DNA of 48,561 bases from Helochares maculicollis (lineage: Eukaryota > Arthropoda > Insecta > Coleoptera > Hydrophilidae): the NCBI GenBank assembly GCA_033557835.1, contig JAWQRO010000213.1:1-48561 (forward strand), given 5' to 3'. The notes below the pieces were generated by a model. The model did not search any database and was not told where the DNA came from. It saw only the letters and a program-made list of their open reading frames with translations. Shown piece after piece: positions 35,660 to 48,347 of the stretch. A program made the translations under genes and the position numbers. The first letter of the stretch is position 1. Every line of letters starts with the position of its first letter.

Positions 35660-35965
35660 GGCAGAATTAGTTTTGCGCTCGATCAATATTATAATCGGCC
35701 AGTTTCAGGAAGTAGCTATTTCAGGCTTGATCAATTTCAGACTCGATCAATTGTAGGCACAATAAATTTTAGGCACAATCAATTTTGAACTCACCCAAAT
35801 ACAGGCATAATCAATTTCCAACTAGATCAATTTTTGGTACAATTAATTTCAGGCTCGATCAATTGTATCCTAATTCAATTTTCGACTTGATCGATTTCAG
35901 GCTCGGTACACTTTTAGGTTTGATCAATTTGAACCTAGCTCGAACTCATTTTACTCAGAGCTCGA
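35660..35965 (+). repeat. Minisatellite of GATCAATTTCAGGCTC-type units
   Basis: About 15 diverged units of 16-20 bp, such as ggcttgatcaatttcag, actcgatcaattgtaggcac, tcaggctcgatcaattgt and ttgatcgatttcaggctcgg. The units carry GATC at regular spacing, so the array would be cut into a ladder by enzymes reading GATC. The word attccag/tttcag next to gatcaatt also occurs at 10.6 and 13.4 kb. Confidence 0.88.
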
Positions 35966-37424
35966 TCGAATGCAGCTTCAAAATCAAATTAAACCTCCTT
36001 GCTAACTCAAATTAAAGCTTTCTGGGAACACAACTTGAGCTCTCAGTAGCTTAAGGTTTGCCTGCCCTGCACGAAGCATACCAACTTACGTTTCACCCAA
36101 GCGGACGAGAAAAAAGAAAGCGAAGGACGTCTGCGGGCACATTAGATGTCGATAGGATCCAAACTCCTTTTCGAATAACAATTAAGGTTACCGGTGGCGC
36201 ACACGCACCTTCCGACCGGAAGTAATGCGAAAACACAAACTTAGAGAGAAGAGGAATGTTTACCGATGCGATGCGATGCTCGCAAATTTCAAAGTCAGAG
36301 GGGGAATACACATCTAAAAGATTTCTGTTGTTCGTTAAGTAAGCAGAACGTGTACCGCACCGAAAAGGCCTCGCCATAGCAACACGTTAAGGCGAAATCC
36401 GGGCGAGAGGTGTTTGATTGATAACGCAAACATATAATGAGTACGTAGCTACATTGTAATGTGATATAATGCAAGCCACCCGCAAAAGAGGGTTTCGCGT
36501 GAAAGAGTTCGCCAGATTAAAGGTATGCAAAGTTGGCTGCAATTTAAAAAACGTCAAGCCACGCACAATGATCACACGGATGAATTGACACGAAATGTTT
36601 CGCCGCAGGGGTGTCTAAATACGAGAGGGCGATTTTGCGGTTATGCATACCTCAAGTAACATGTGTTTACTCTAGGATACTGGATTTTTCAGGGTTTATG
36701 TAGGGTGTGTCATAAGTATTTTCAAATCTGTCGGCGATGTGTTTAGAACGGCCATTAGGTGACTTTTCGAATTCAAAATTTAAAAATTCAGCTAAGTGGA
36801 GAGTCTATACTAGATTTTAAAATAAGAGAGCAATCTATACATAAAAGAAAGTGTCGTCACTGACTAAGTGATTGACTTATAAATAGCCAGCCCAAACCAC
36901 TAAACCGAAGACAGTGATTTTCTTAGACATATCGCCTTTATGGTGCAGGCAACGCTGAACCAAAGAGAATGATATATCGTTTTTATGGCGTAGATAACAA
37001 ATACAGATGTAATTTAAGAAGAACCGTTTTTGAGGGGGTGAAAATAGTGGTTGAAAGAGCAGGACTGGAATGGAAATAGAGGAAACAAAGCAACAAGAGC
37101 TGGTGGAAGAGATACAATATACAAGCCGATGGCATATCATGAGACAATTCTATAGAAAACTGAAGTGGCGTAACATTAATCACTGAGAACAAGAGTATGA
37201 AAGATATAAACGGCAAAGTAGAGTATCATTCGGAAAAATAGGCAGTATATGGAGAGAATTTTGGAAAGACGCCATTAATACGAAAGGAAGAGAATAGAGA
37301 CAAGGGATGACTAAAACAACCAAAAAACTAGACGAGGAAGAACAACCACTGAAAAAAGGTGGAGGCTATAGAAAATCAGCAACGTAAACAATAATGAAAT
37401 ACGCAGCCTATTTGAAAAAGCCGG
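35966..37424. other. Unassigned DNA, its right end possibly LINE 5' sequence
   Basis: I see no gene. A less AT-rich patch lies at about 36060-36400. From about 37020 the plus strand is rich in gaa/aga codons and could be an unreadable upstream part of the LINE that follows. The string agggtgtgtcataag near 36700 looks like a transposon end but has no partner. Confidence 0.4.
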
Positions 37425-39050
37425 TAGAGAAAATTTGAGTAAGTACCAAAATGACTTCAGGCACAACAGATCGACCATTATTAGTAAAGCAAATAATCCA
37501 AAATATCTTGAAATAGTAACATACATCTAAACGTTAAGACTTTAAGAGACGTTAAAACTTTAATAGAGTCAACATCGTCAACAGGAGTGAACTGATACAT
37601 GTCATTAAAACAATGAAGATGCTAAAGAAACTGAGTCGACAAAAATGAGTCTTAGGAACACACAAAGTAAAGTGACAAAGAAGATTCATTCGATGTAAAC
37701 AAAGAAGTAAAATAAAGAGACTCGCTATATAGCTGATGAAGTGCTATTAGAAAAGGAAAATTAGACAAAAACAATATAATGGTTGCTGGATTGCAGATAA
37801 TAGGTTATGCAGACGATGTTACAGTAATTGAAAGCACAAACACTTGTCGGAAAACGTCTGGTAAGAGGAGCCCAGACATTGTCTATGAAATCAATCAAGT
37901 CACAATAAAATACATGCAGATAAGAAACACGAAAATTAATAGACGAGACTCCTTAGCTGGCATCCGATTGAGTGTCTCCTCGAAACATGCTGCTGTAGGC
38001 TGATCACAACTCTTCTGTATGACCCTTTTCCGTTATTTTTGGTCGGTGGACACGTTCTTTGCTTTTAGTGCTGCTCGGTGGAATTTTCACTGAACTGGTC
38101 GAGTCCGCCAGCGGAGCTCTGCGATCGGCTGGACTGGCACACGTGTCCAAGCCATCGTTACTAGCGTTACAGAATTTGCTCCTCTATGGTTGGTTGGTTT
38201 TGGCACAAAGTTCGGATGGTGTTGTTTGGCGATGTGATTATCCTGGTCGAAAGCCAGTTTCTTTTCGGCAAAATTGCTTCTGATGCTTTTAGAGCATCCG
38301 ATGAACGAGAGCAATCTGATGTTATAACAGCTCATACTTTTGACTGTCGCTCTTTTTTAGGATAAGATTTGTTTTCAAACATTAAACAACACTTTACTCT
38401 AGATTTTCGTGATAATAAGTTGGAGCAGGTCAAGTAGGACTTCACCACTAGCCTTGTCGGCTTCTGGTGTAATGGTGTCAATTTATGTGGGGAGGAATAC
38501 GGAGGAATGGGGAATAGAGGGTTAGACAGAGGTTCGGAAAAGAAACTACAAGCGCTTAGGTAGAATAGATCACTGCTGAAAACTACATCATTAACTAAGT
38601 AAACCAAGATTAAACTGTACGATACTTTAACAACACTAGTCATCATGTATGAAACGGAGACAACAGCAATTCGCCGAATATGGAGCCATAATATCGATAA
38701 CTAACAAAGGAATAGACGACAAGCTCGAAAGAGATATATTAAAGCTCAACGGCTGCAATGTGTAGGCCTCAAAGAAATCAACGAATCTGTTTATTGGATT
38801 CTGATATAACCCAGAGATTGGAGGCAACCTCGGAAGAGATGGAGAGACACTTGAGGAAGATCATGAAGATAAGCGACTTGAAATCCAAAGCGATTAACAG
38901 GAAATAATGAAGGCGCCAGAATCTAAAGCATACTATAAAGCATAGAGAACACAAGGATTGATTTACTAATTATTAAAAACTTTGAAAACGCCATAAGCCG
39001 TTAGTCGTAGTCCAAACCACTGAAAGGCTTGATGATAATGACAACCATCT
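37425..39050 (+). mobile_element. Decayed RTE-like non-LTR retrotransposon, 3' half
   Basis: Reverse transcriptase motifs come in order on the plus strand: KYQNDFRHNRSTI at 37440 (compare YQxGFRxGRSTxD), NRSELIHVIKTMKMLKKL at 37580, LRNTQSKV, FDVNKEVK-stop-RDS (VNREVKQGDxLS), then LDKNNIMVAGLQIIGYADD (catalytic YADD) and YEINQVTIKYM (EINxxKTKYM). After an inserted block, the thumb and C terminus resume: TKIKLYDTLTTLVIMYETET (KxKLYKTLIRPVLxYGxETW), RLQCVGL (LxWxGH), WRQPRKRWRDTLEEDHED (GRPRxRWxDxVxxD) and RTQGLIY. Numerous stops and frameshifts mean it is dead. The subfamily is given from the motif style and could be wrong. The endonuclease part was not found. Confidence 0.75.
37965..38500. 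other. Unidentified block of about 0.5 kb inside the LINE
   Basis: Between EINQVTIKYM...NRRDS and the thumb region (from about 38500) lies sequence that does not read as retrotransposon protein, is less AT-rich than its surroundings, and has open frames on both strands (plus 38059-38283, minus 38335-38087) with no known motif. I saw no inverted ends and no target duplication, so whether it is an insertion or a locally scrambled part of the LINE is open. Confidence 0.4.
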
Positions 39051-39349
39051 GTTGAGATTCCTGTAACATTTTATGATGCATTATGTATAAATCGCCCACT
39101 CTTTGAGCCTATGATGGCATATCTTTTTTGCTTCGTTGCTTTCTTTTTGACCCTATTCAGCAAATAATTCAGCCAGTCTTGCTGGAATACCTAATTTCAG
39201 CCTTTGTTTTAGAGTGAGATTGCCAACCTCAACTGGAAAAGACCATACTACTTTCTCAAAAGTGCTATACATGTATTAACTTTCTGTGCATTCCAGCAAG
39301 TGCATGCTCACAGGAATTAAGAAAGTTCAAAATCTGGGCGGACAATGGG

Positions 39350-40020
39350 ATATAGAGCCAGGAAAAGCACGGAAGTTTCTCAACCACATCAATGTGATTT
39401 CTAATTTTATTTTTGTTCTTTGTAAGCAATTTAAAAAGTATGAGAACCGTTGAGAAAGGACGGACTTCCTAAAGAGTTTAAATAAATAATGGAGTTTGAA
39501 AAGCCTTATTGTTTAGTTTTTTTATTAATAGGCTGGTTTTATTAGTCCTAAAGCCACATCCAAAAAATATGATTCAAATCCGTCGACTATGAGAACATGG
39601 AAAATCAATAATTTTCATCGTAAATAAATTAGAGTGCGTTTTAACATGGTCCGATATTAATCTGACCATTGTACCAATGGCATCTCTGTCAAGGTGTGGA
39701 TTTTGTATAAACCAAGTATAAATTATAAGACCCAAAAAATTTACCCTCGACAACATTGAAAGCTTTACACTTTCACTGCCACTTAACACTTTTTTAAATA
39801 TCTTTTAAAATGCCAGGTCTTGCAATTTTATGTTTTTCAAAGACTTGATCATACTCTCCCTTGCAAGTTGATCAATTCTATCATTACCCGGTATATTGGT
39901 ATGACTTGGAATCCAAAGAAGCGGAATCTTTTAGAGTTTCCAGGCTATCTCGTGCAGCTCTTTGAAAATATTTTTTGTTAAAAGAGACATTTTGCAAACA
40001 AATTACTTATCACGGGTTTA
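39350..40020 (-). mobile_element. I/Jockey-like non-LTR retrotransposon 3' end (RNase H and C terminus)
   Basis: On the minus strand the frame from about 40000 reads IFKELHEIAWKL, stop, KIPLLWIPSHTNIPGNDRID followed by QLARES, which is the WIPSHxGIxGNExxDxLA signature of the RNase H domain in I- and Jockey-type elements. In the same frame, after one TAA, it continues TWFIQNPHLDRDAIGTMVRL, ISDHVKTHSNLFTMKIIDFP and CSHS (the RLRxxHxxxPxHLxxxxxxxxPxCxCG region, with its cysteines partly lost). A further frame gives HIFFGC. It lies tail to tail with the RTE-like element, about 300 bp away. The reverse transcriptase part is not present in readable form upstream, so the copy is 5' truncated, as is usual for LINEs. 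Confidence 0.75.
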
Positions 40021-42815
40021 AACGGACACGCCAACATTTTCAGGATGATAAACTTATATTTCAGATACACATGACTACGATTTTACACTATTAAGGGGAG
40101 CCTGCCAGACTCCGCTTTAATTCTATGAGTAGATGATGGTATCACAATACAAGAAATCCCTCAGACGCAACTTGGTTCAGAGGAACCAATAACCGAGACA
40201 TAACTCTTAGAGTTATCTGCTTGATAAAGTTATCTGCCGAATAAGTTTGAAATGCGTATAGCAATCAGTACAAACCATTGAAGTTATCGCCAATGCGAAA
40301 TTCATAGGAGATCCAATAACTGTTCTAGTTGGCTAACTTAACCATCAGATAACAAATCAGCCCTCAGCTAGCCGTTATAATTTAAAACAATCTAACCAAC
40401 TGATATCTTTCACATTCACAACATCCACCGCTCCTAACAGCAAACATAAAAGTATTAAACCTCATGTCACGTAGGCTACATCCCGCAAACATGGTTTGTG
40501 ATAGAATCAATAAATAATTCTTGAATTTATTAGCATTTAACTCACAATTAGTGTAAACAGAAACCAAAGTATTCATTAAGCAAATTTCTTGGTTATACGC
40601 GGCAAACAAACGTTAGTTTCGTAAACATTTCATATTTAGAATTCGATAAATTATATACAATAGAAGCCGAACCCTTGAAGGACGACGCTCTGCGCCGGTA
40701 ATAAACGATATTACCCCGATTTGGAGAGCTGGCTCCCCTGCCGTCAACATAATTTTGTAGGGACATCGTGACACTCTGATATGTCACGTAATCAAACTCT
40801 CTCGGGGTAACAATAATATAACAGCCGCCGAACTAAACACCCGACCAAATACAGGGGTGCAATGTGAATCCGTAAGCTTACTACATACTATGCAATATCG
40901 AAATTCCCCAGATTATAAACTAGCCCATGAATATTAATTCCGACCGTTTTCCTCTTCAAAAGTTGGTCGTGTCGGAGGAACTTACTTGAAACACGGAGAA
41001 AAACAAATGGGTATAATCAAGCAGCCGAGATATGTTTGGAGAATGGCGCACATGGAAGAAGTTTCAGCCAACAAATAAGTTGTTACTTGTATCATTCCAT
41101 ATTGAGACCGTGCTGTAGTAGCGAAAAAGCGATGTCGGGAGACGTACGAACATTAATTGTTCTTAATATAAAACAATACCTTACGGCTACGGTGACGAGC
41201 ATTTAGCGGCTTCGGTCGTATTCCCATTCCAAATCTTCAGGAATTCACGCGCATACAAAACAAAACATGCAAAATACAGCACAAAAGATGAGCGCAACCC
41301 GGAGTGCAAAACAGATGGAGCGTGAGTAAGAGGTGCCCCCGGAAAGAGGGATCTTACGTAGAGGGAGTTATAAACGTAAACACTGATCCATCAAATATAT
41401 TAAATTAATTCAGAAAAATATTTATGTTGCATCTCATTATACACACTGTTACTTTTTCATCCCCCATCGACCCCCGCTCTCACCCTCCAGTCGCGACAAA
41501 ATAGAGTCTGCACAAGACAAGACGTTCCGCCTCCTGCAAGTCCTAAAAAGCGACCCCTCGTTTTTGTACAGGAATTTAATATAAAATTCAGAATCAATAC
41601 GTCACAAAGGGCGGTTGTAGGGCGAGGGTGCGGGTGGTATGAAAAAGCAATGCAGTCGCAACACAACAACCCTAATGAAGGATGGAATGGGGGAAGGATG
41701 CTACGAAACAATTAGGCGTGCCATTTTTTCTAGCACCCAAGAGTTAATAACTAATTTGCACTTGAAACACATGCACCGATTTAACAAGAGCAGGGTGAAA
41801 ACAAAATTAACATTCGAACCCCTTTGTAGCAGCGGAGTGTCACTATTTTCCGTTCTGTTAGTTGCTGACGGAAGAATTGGGGCAGATCGGTTTTAAGTAA
41901 CAGCCCTGGGGGGCTTTTAGCGGTCTCGTACGTGGTTGATTACCCTTATAGTTGCTGTTATTAATTTTAGGGTGAATTTAAAATCAAGAGGGCCGCGATA
42001 ACCCCTAGCTACGCGGCGCATTGAAATTCGGGCAGTGTCTTATATTTAAGAAATATTTCGTAGAGTGGCAAACAGTGGGTGTACCGTGTAAAATAGTAAT
42101 TTAAATTCTCCCTCATGTCTACCAAATAAATACATGGTAAAAGCGACACGGAGAGACGAGGGAAATTTAGGAGCGCGGTAAAGACACACTTTTATAAATA
42201 GGCTTACCGATATTCCCGAACGAGATGAACAAAATCGACTTTTAAGAACATTTTCTGAACCTTTCGCGCTAGTTTTACTTGAAAAGACTCGGCGACGGCA
42301 AGAAACGCATTTAGTGATTACGCCAAAGCATTTGATTTCGTGTAACTGGCGATTATTACGTGTAGCTGTCGCTCACTGCGCTCGGTTATCGATCGGCAAC
42401 CGTGGAGCTTTCGATTATTCGCTGTGAATTTCGATTAAGCTGTGCAGTTTTTCATAATGGTGAGAAGCTTTAATGATGCTATGGAGCTACAGAATCTAAG
42501 GTTAGATGATGCGTGAAGTTTTTGATATTGTGCAAATCTGCCGCGGGGGTAACAATAACGCCGAGATGAACTGAATTCAGCGTTTGATTAAAATGTATTT
42601 TTATTTGTTTGAGGGCGGTTTTTAAAATTGTTGTAGTCTTTAGTTAGCATCAGATCGTCTAGGATAAAATCTGCTGTTAACATTTTGCCAACTCTAATAG
42701 GTCATTGTTTGACATTGGCTTGATATTTCATAACTCGTTTTTTTATCGCCATTGTAAAGAAACTATGTGAGGTCTAAACATATTTCTAAAACTTTTATAA
42801 AATTCAATTTTGTTG
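40021..42815. other. Unassigned DNA
   Basis: I see no supported gene. Patches at about 40680-41000 and 41300-41700 are less AT-rich, but their frames (41457-41711 minus, 41639-41896 plus) shadow each other and have no motif. Some of the DNA just left of 42815 may be the 5' end of the mariner that follows. Confidence 0.4.
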
Positions 42816-42819
42816 AGTA

Positions 42820-43713
42820 TGTAAATTGCGCACTATTATGAAGTATAAGTTGCTACGTGGAACTACGGCATCGCAGATAATAGTATCAAATTAGTTGTTC
42901 AAAATCCATACAGGTAACTTTTATCAAACGATTGACCACCGTGGTCGTTCAGAATCGAAAGCAAATAATGGCAAACTAAAGATCACCGTTACGTCTGATA
43001 TATTTCCGAGTAAGTGAATTTTTGTTGAAATTTGGTGATAGCAAAAAATAATGTTAACTCATTTAACTCAGATCGATAAATTAGAAAAGCTGGATAAGTA
43101 TGTTTCCATGAACTGAAGGGACAACAGATACAAAAGCACGCTGGCCTAATCTTGGTTTCTCACCATAAATCTGAAGCAATGTTGAATCAAATCTTTACCT
43201 GTAATAAGATATGGATTCTACTTGACAATCGCAAACGTTCGGCACATTCACGTTCCGAAGTGCAATACTCTTCAAAAGAAGAGATTAGTTAGCGTTGGAT
43301 GGTTTTGGGCAGGTGTGGGTTCATGAAACCTGGTTCATTGATCACAATAAAGATGCGCTTAAATAAACTAAACGAAATGACGCAAAAACTTACAACATTG
43401 GTCGATCGACTCCAGTCTTGCCACATAATAATGGTAGGACCACATCCGACACAAGTTATTTTGGAAAAACTACACGAATTCGAATTGGAACTTTATTACC
43501 ATCCTCCATACTCACTCAAATTGGCTCACGCTGGCTACTACTTCTTTCTCAATTTGGACAACTGTCGTTTAAGTTGATGAACTGTGTAAATTATACAAGT
43601 GCATATTTTGATATGAATACAATATCTCTCCATATTTGTAAGTTATCAAACAACATTGCGATTGTATTCTACAAACTTCATACTAGAGGACCTAATATAA
43701 AACATTTGACTGG
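42820..43713 (+). mobile_element. Irritans-like mariner remnant, sister of the 26 kb copy
   Basis: Several frames on the plus strand give HTGNFYQTIDHRGRSESKA (compare SGNFDLxDxxRSGRPxxK), IMLTHLTQIDKLEKLDK, then WI-LLDNRKRS-type sequence and ETGSL-like text in FMKPGSLITIKMRLNKLNEM (FLNPGETITxEKY...LNEM), and LEKLHEFELELYYHPPYSLK followed by YYFFLNLDN (LxELGxExLPHPPYSPD...YHFFxxLDN). The second catalytic block survives only as PHNNGR in another frame (HDNARPH), and the third aspartate is lost in SLKLAHAGYYFF. It shares anchor strings with 25985-26541 and 27837-27916 and lacks the nested insertion seen there. Terminal repeats were not identified. Confidence 0.78.
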
Positions 43714-46599
43714 AGTAATGTAAGATTTGACTGTAGATGAATCGACTAATCCTCTCACTCCACTTGACGTTTCATCCAACTGTCCTTAAAATCGGATTAA
43801 ACGTAGATTCGCATAAAGCTTTTGATTAAGCTGTGGAATTTGATTGCAGTAAAGCAGCAGATGCAAAGCGAGCCATTAAAACTGTTGATTATATCACGAA
43901 GTTTATTGTCAAGCGAAACCTTTTATTATAATATGCAGACCTCAGTTATTACTTAGAAGTATTTGATTATTACCCGACGATTACGAGGAAACGGCGACAA
44001 AGAACCGACCGCCTCATTGCCCCATTTATAGATTTTCCAGGGATGAGGTTTATTTTTATTTGCGAATATCAACAATGTTTTCGCTCGCGGAAACGAACCG
44101 CGAGCGGATTTGCTTGCCTCAATTCACTGTGTAGACTTTGGCTTGGAAACGGGGAAATTTTTCTTGTTTCCCACGTAGCCGTAACCAGTGCACGCGTGAT
44201 CCACCCTTTACCGCCTATCGCTCCCCTCCTTAATTGCTCAATAGGACCGCAACCCTCGCATGGAAATATTTATTTAAATTCCTTTAGAAAAGACTAATTA
44301 CTTTCTCAGAACGTAAGCCGCATTATAAATGTTTTGTTTTTGGAGTTTTCGAGTGGAATCGCATCTTTAATTCGAACGGGGAAGTTAAATTGCCACATTT
44401 GAGTAGAGAGTTCTTCCGCTACAAATCCTCAGGACGGGGGACCTATTTTCGTTTTTAAGAGCACTCGTTAATGTTCTCCAATTTTTTGCTTCATCTTTCA
44501 GTTACGTCGCCATTCAGATATTCCCTCAGGACTAAGAATTAGAATGAAAACCACGCCCACTTTTTAAAAGACTTTAAACTGTATGCATGTAGGATCCTTT
44601 GGTGTCTTTTAAATTTAATTTGGAATCCTGAGCGCCTCCTTTTTGAACCTCGCTCTTTCTGATGGAATTAACGTTTTTATCAATCTGTGCTCTGTCCCCC
44701 TTCTTCCATTTTAATTGAGTTCCATTTCCTGTGGACTAAGTGTACGGGAGGTACGTTGTAGTTTCCGCACTAAACGATTTCGTAGAGATGTTTTAGTTAC
44801 ACGCTTTGCTTAGCTCAATTTGCTAAATTTTTTGCAAAAATACACCGCCAAGGTTCTTTTGGCATTTCGCTAGCGTTTGGAACTGGAACTTAATATTTAA
44901 AATCTAGAGCCTAAGACCTATCTGGGCAACGAAACAATAAAATTTACGAGTCTGAAACAACGATTTTGGAAACTTAGCTTAGCTGTCTAGTGAAACTCTT
45001 AAATATTTAAATTGGTAAAAGTTGGTACTGTAAATATTAGAAAAATGTCACAGATCCACACACAATCATTATAAAATTGTATTTATCAGTTGTGAAACTG
45101 TGAAAACTAGCTCCTAAATTAAAAAGAAAGTGTTTTACATAAAAATCGATAAACTATTTCGTGTACTTGCGTTACCAGTTCAGGTAGTTTAAATAGTTGC
45201 ACATCTTGGGCAATATTAAACAAAAACAATTTTTTAAATTTTTCTAAAAACGTCTATAGAAATTTGTTATCATATGTCACTGAACGAAAATGTACGAAAG
45301 AACAACTGGGACGGCGTGTTAGGAGTGACAACTTAAAAATACAAGTCGAAAAAAGCGTAGAAAAGTGTTACAAGGCATAAAAAGGAAAGGAGTGGTCAGA
45401 AAGAGAATGGATCGTTCTGAAGAGGGATGCAGAAATATAGGTAGACAAAAAATGAGGGGTGGAGGACAATCAAAGTAAGAAGGTTACTCTAGCGAAATTG
45501 ATTTGACAAGAATGTAGGTGGTCAATCGGTGCTAATTCAAAGCTTGATCATTTTCTTGGGGCGATAGGCAATTTTCCGGGGGTTGATTTATTTCTTTTCT
45601 GCCCCGGTTCTTCCGTTTGGCGATTACTAATTATCGGACGTATCGGGCTTTGTGGCTCCTTAATGCAGAGGGTTCGGGTTTATTTTGTTTGCGTTTAATT
45701 TTATTTTTGCCTGTCCGAAAGGAGGGTAGGAGTTGGGTCGAGGAGCAGCGCCGCCCACCGCGGCGGCGACGTGGGGCGGGAGATAAAGCGGAGTAACGTA
45801 TGTGAGGATTAAGTTTACAAAGTGGCAGCTGTTAGCAGTGAATTTCCCTAACATCACTCATTGTTACCGTTAATAATTTTTGTAGGTCCCTGGTTGGGGT
45901 GTTGCCGCGGAAAATGCGATGAAAAGCTAGTTTAAACATAGCCTTACATTCTCTGAATGTGTATGTTTAGGGGACTAAAGAATAGCTATGTGTATACGAA
46001 AAACCGAAAGAATGCAAGAAAAATAAAAACTAAGAGGGTGAAACGATCGTGAAATTCTCTACGTAAACAAACTTTAGGTCGTGGAGGTTAAAATTTTAGG
46101 ACGAACAGCGCTAAGAGGTTGTTAGGTCCCCAAGCTCGAATAGAGCCGGACTACACGAAATTGCTTTCCTAAGGAAATCAATGTTTCACCACCGTTATTA
46201 GTCGTAAATTTTATAGTTCTCTTGTCTTGGCGTCTTGGGTAAGCTGGGGTGCTGTAATGACCGGAGATACCCCATTAAATAATTTGCTAAGTTTAAATTA
46301 AACGCATAACGCGCGTATTTATAACCGATAAAAATCGCTTGGACATATAAATGGTGGCGAAAAAACATCAACGAGTATGAGAAAAATTTCACTTCGTTAA
46401 AGTGACAGTTTTCACAAAATGTTTGCCCTTGAATAGTTGACAAAAAGGCTATTTAAATGACTGTAAGAACCTTCAAGAGTAATTAGAGTGAAGCACACAG
46501 ATACTTTGAATAAAATTGGATTATCTTTGAGCAACGAAGTGTATAGACTATAAAACATACGTTCTTCATTATTTTACCTACACGATTTGAATCGAACAA
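43714..46599. other. Unassigned DNA
   Basis: No gene is supported. Less AT-rich patches lie at about 43980-44260 and 45590-45800; the second contains the run gccgcccaccgcggcggcga, in which ccgcccac (45751) can pair with gtggggcgg (45771). The short frames in these patches have no motif. Confidence 0.4.
44082..44106. other. Strong hairpin, 9-bp stem
   Basis: CGCTCGCGG (44082-44090), loop AAACGAA, CCGCGAGCG (44098-44106) pair perfectly, mostly by G-C pairs; one further wobble pair is possible. No run of T follows. The flanking region is one of the less AT-rich, gene-free patches. Function unknown. Confidence 0.7.
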
Positions 46600-48345
46600 C
46601 ACAAGTTAAAGATTTTAATATTAATTTTAATTTTATTAACAATTTAAACCAAAATTCCTGCTCTGCATACTTATGAAAAGTCACCAAGGAGTTAAGAATT
46701 TTACCTTCCAGACCTTGAAATAACTACACAGAATCAAATTTTTAATAATACTTACTTTCTAGGTTAATCAGCGCAAGCTACACCGTTTTTTGATATTTAT
46801 AACACTTTAATAACGTCGAGTAAAGAAATTTATACATTCTAATACGCGTCTTATTGGTATTAAGAGTTTTCTTGTCATGGTTATTAAAAGCGAGAATTGA
46901 AGTTTCGATCTATTCGCAGATTATTTGGAGCGAATTGTAGAAGTTAGCTTTTTTTAATTGTTAACTTAAAGTTGACTAGCGGAAGTTCAAAATAATCTCG
47001 ACTGTAATATCATAATATCATTACCCAAAGAAACGTATATATTCTAGTACTTCTTAATATTAAGGCATTAAACTTATTTAAACCGAAATGCGAAGCCTAC
47101 AGCTGCTTAAGCTGACGACGTTAAGAATTTTACCTTTCAGATTATTTTGAGAGAAGCGCACAAAATAAAATTAGTCACAGTGCTTATTTTCTTAATCTTA
47201 CCCTGAAGATTAATTAAGAAGAGTTGCACAGTGTTATATTGACATATATGTCTTACATTCAAGATTATCTAAAGCTAATAGTGAGGCCTAGAGTTACACA
47301 GGTTCGAAACGACTAAATTCCTTATTTCTAGACTCAATCTTACTTTCGAGACTATCTAAAGCGAGTGGCGAAGCCTCGAACTGTAGAGGCTAGAAATGGT
47401 TAGATTTTTATCTTCAAGACTTATTAGGTATCTTACCTTCAAGATCATCTAAAGCGAGAGGCGATGCCTGAAATTAGACAGGCTCGACATGGTTTGTATT
47501 TTATCTTCAAGGCTCATTAGGATGAGCTTCACAGCGTTATAAACTATGACACTGTTGATATTATGTATCTTACCTTCAAAGTTACCTAAAGCAAGAGGCG
47601 AAGCCTCCAATTATACAGGCTCGAAATGGTTAGTCTTTTATCTTCAAGGCTCATTAGAACGAGCAACACAGCTTTTTAAACTATACAATGTTAATATTAT
47701 GTATCGTACCTTCAAAATTATCTAAAGCAAATACCAAAGCCTGATATTACATTGGCTCATAACCATTAGATTTTTACTATTAAGGCTTATTAGAACAAGG
47801 TGCACATTTCTGTTATATTCATAACTATATAATACCATTGAATAAAATATTGTGTACATTTTGAAATGTATTTTATTAATATTAAGACTGTACCTTTTTA
47901 GAGCGACTTTGTCATTATGAAATCATTGAGTTCTTAGAGTTTTAATGTTAAGAACCGAACCATCATAATTATTTAAAGCTAGTCATACTAGCGATTTTAA
48001 TCACTTTTAACTCGAGATTAATTACAGCATTGTCTACATAATTGTGACTTTAAGGGCTTTGGTATATATTTGAGTGAAAAATCTATACGTATCAATACTA
48101 CTCACCTTCGTATTGTTATAGATATAAGTGTAGTTAAACAAAGATGTGAAGCCTTGTGTTGTCCAATCTCAGGATTTGAAGAATCTATCCTTCCAGTGTA
48201 TTGTGAAACCTGTACAAATTAATGATTTTTGTCTTCCAGATTAATTAGAGCGAGCTCTACAGGATCTTTATTTCAACGGTAGTATACTACTGTTAAATTA
48301 AGAAATGTACACATTTTATGACGCATTTTTCTTTAGACATTTGTA
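46600..48345. repeat. Old satellite array with mixed unit lengths
   Basis: Blocks such as atcttaccttcaaagttacc, taaagcgagaggcgaagcct, acaggctcgaaatggttag and tcttcaaggctcattagaac recur. The anchor cttaccttcaagat...ctaaagc begins at about 47251, 47340, 47431, 47567 and 47705, giving steps of 89, 91, 136 and 138. The longer units contain an extra block of about 46 bp (ggctcattagaacgagcaac and following). Outside this core, a second anchor (aaagaaattTatacattcta and relatives) recurs at about 46821, 47024, 47840, 48073 and 48298, with steps near 203-233 between the adjacent ones. The array ends where the terminal mariner begins. Confidence 0.8.
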
Positions 48346-48347
48346 TA

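Noticed and set aside
36690..36720. Transposon-end-like string agggtgtgtcataag
   Set aside because: No inverted partner (cttatgacacaccct) occurs within the window and no transposase lies next to it.
47281..47400. tRNA B-box-like string ggttcgaaac within the satellite
   Set aside because: It is part of the satellite unit (aggctcgaaatggttag), there is no matching A-box and no acceptor-stem pairing around it.
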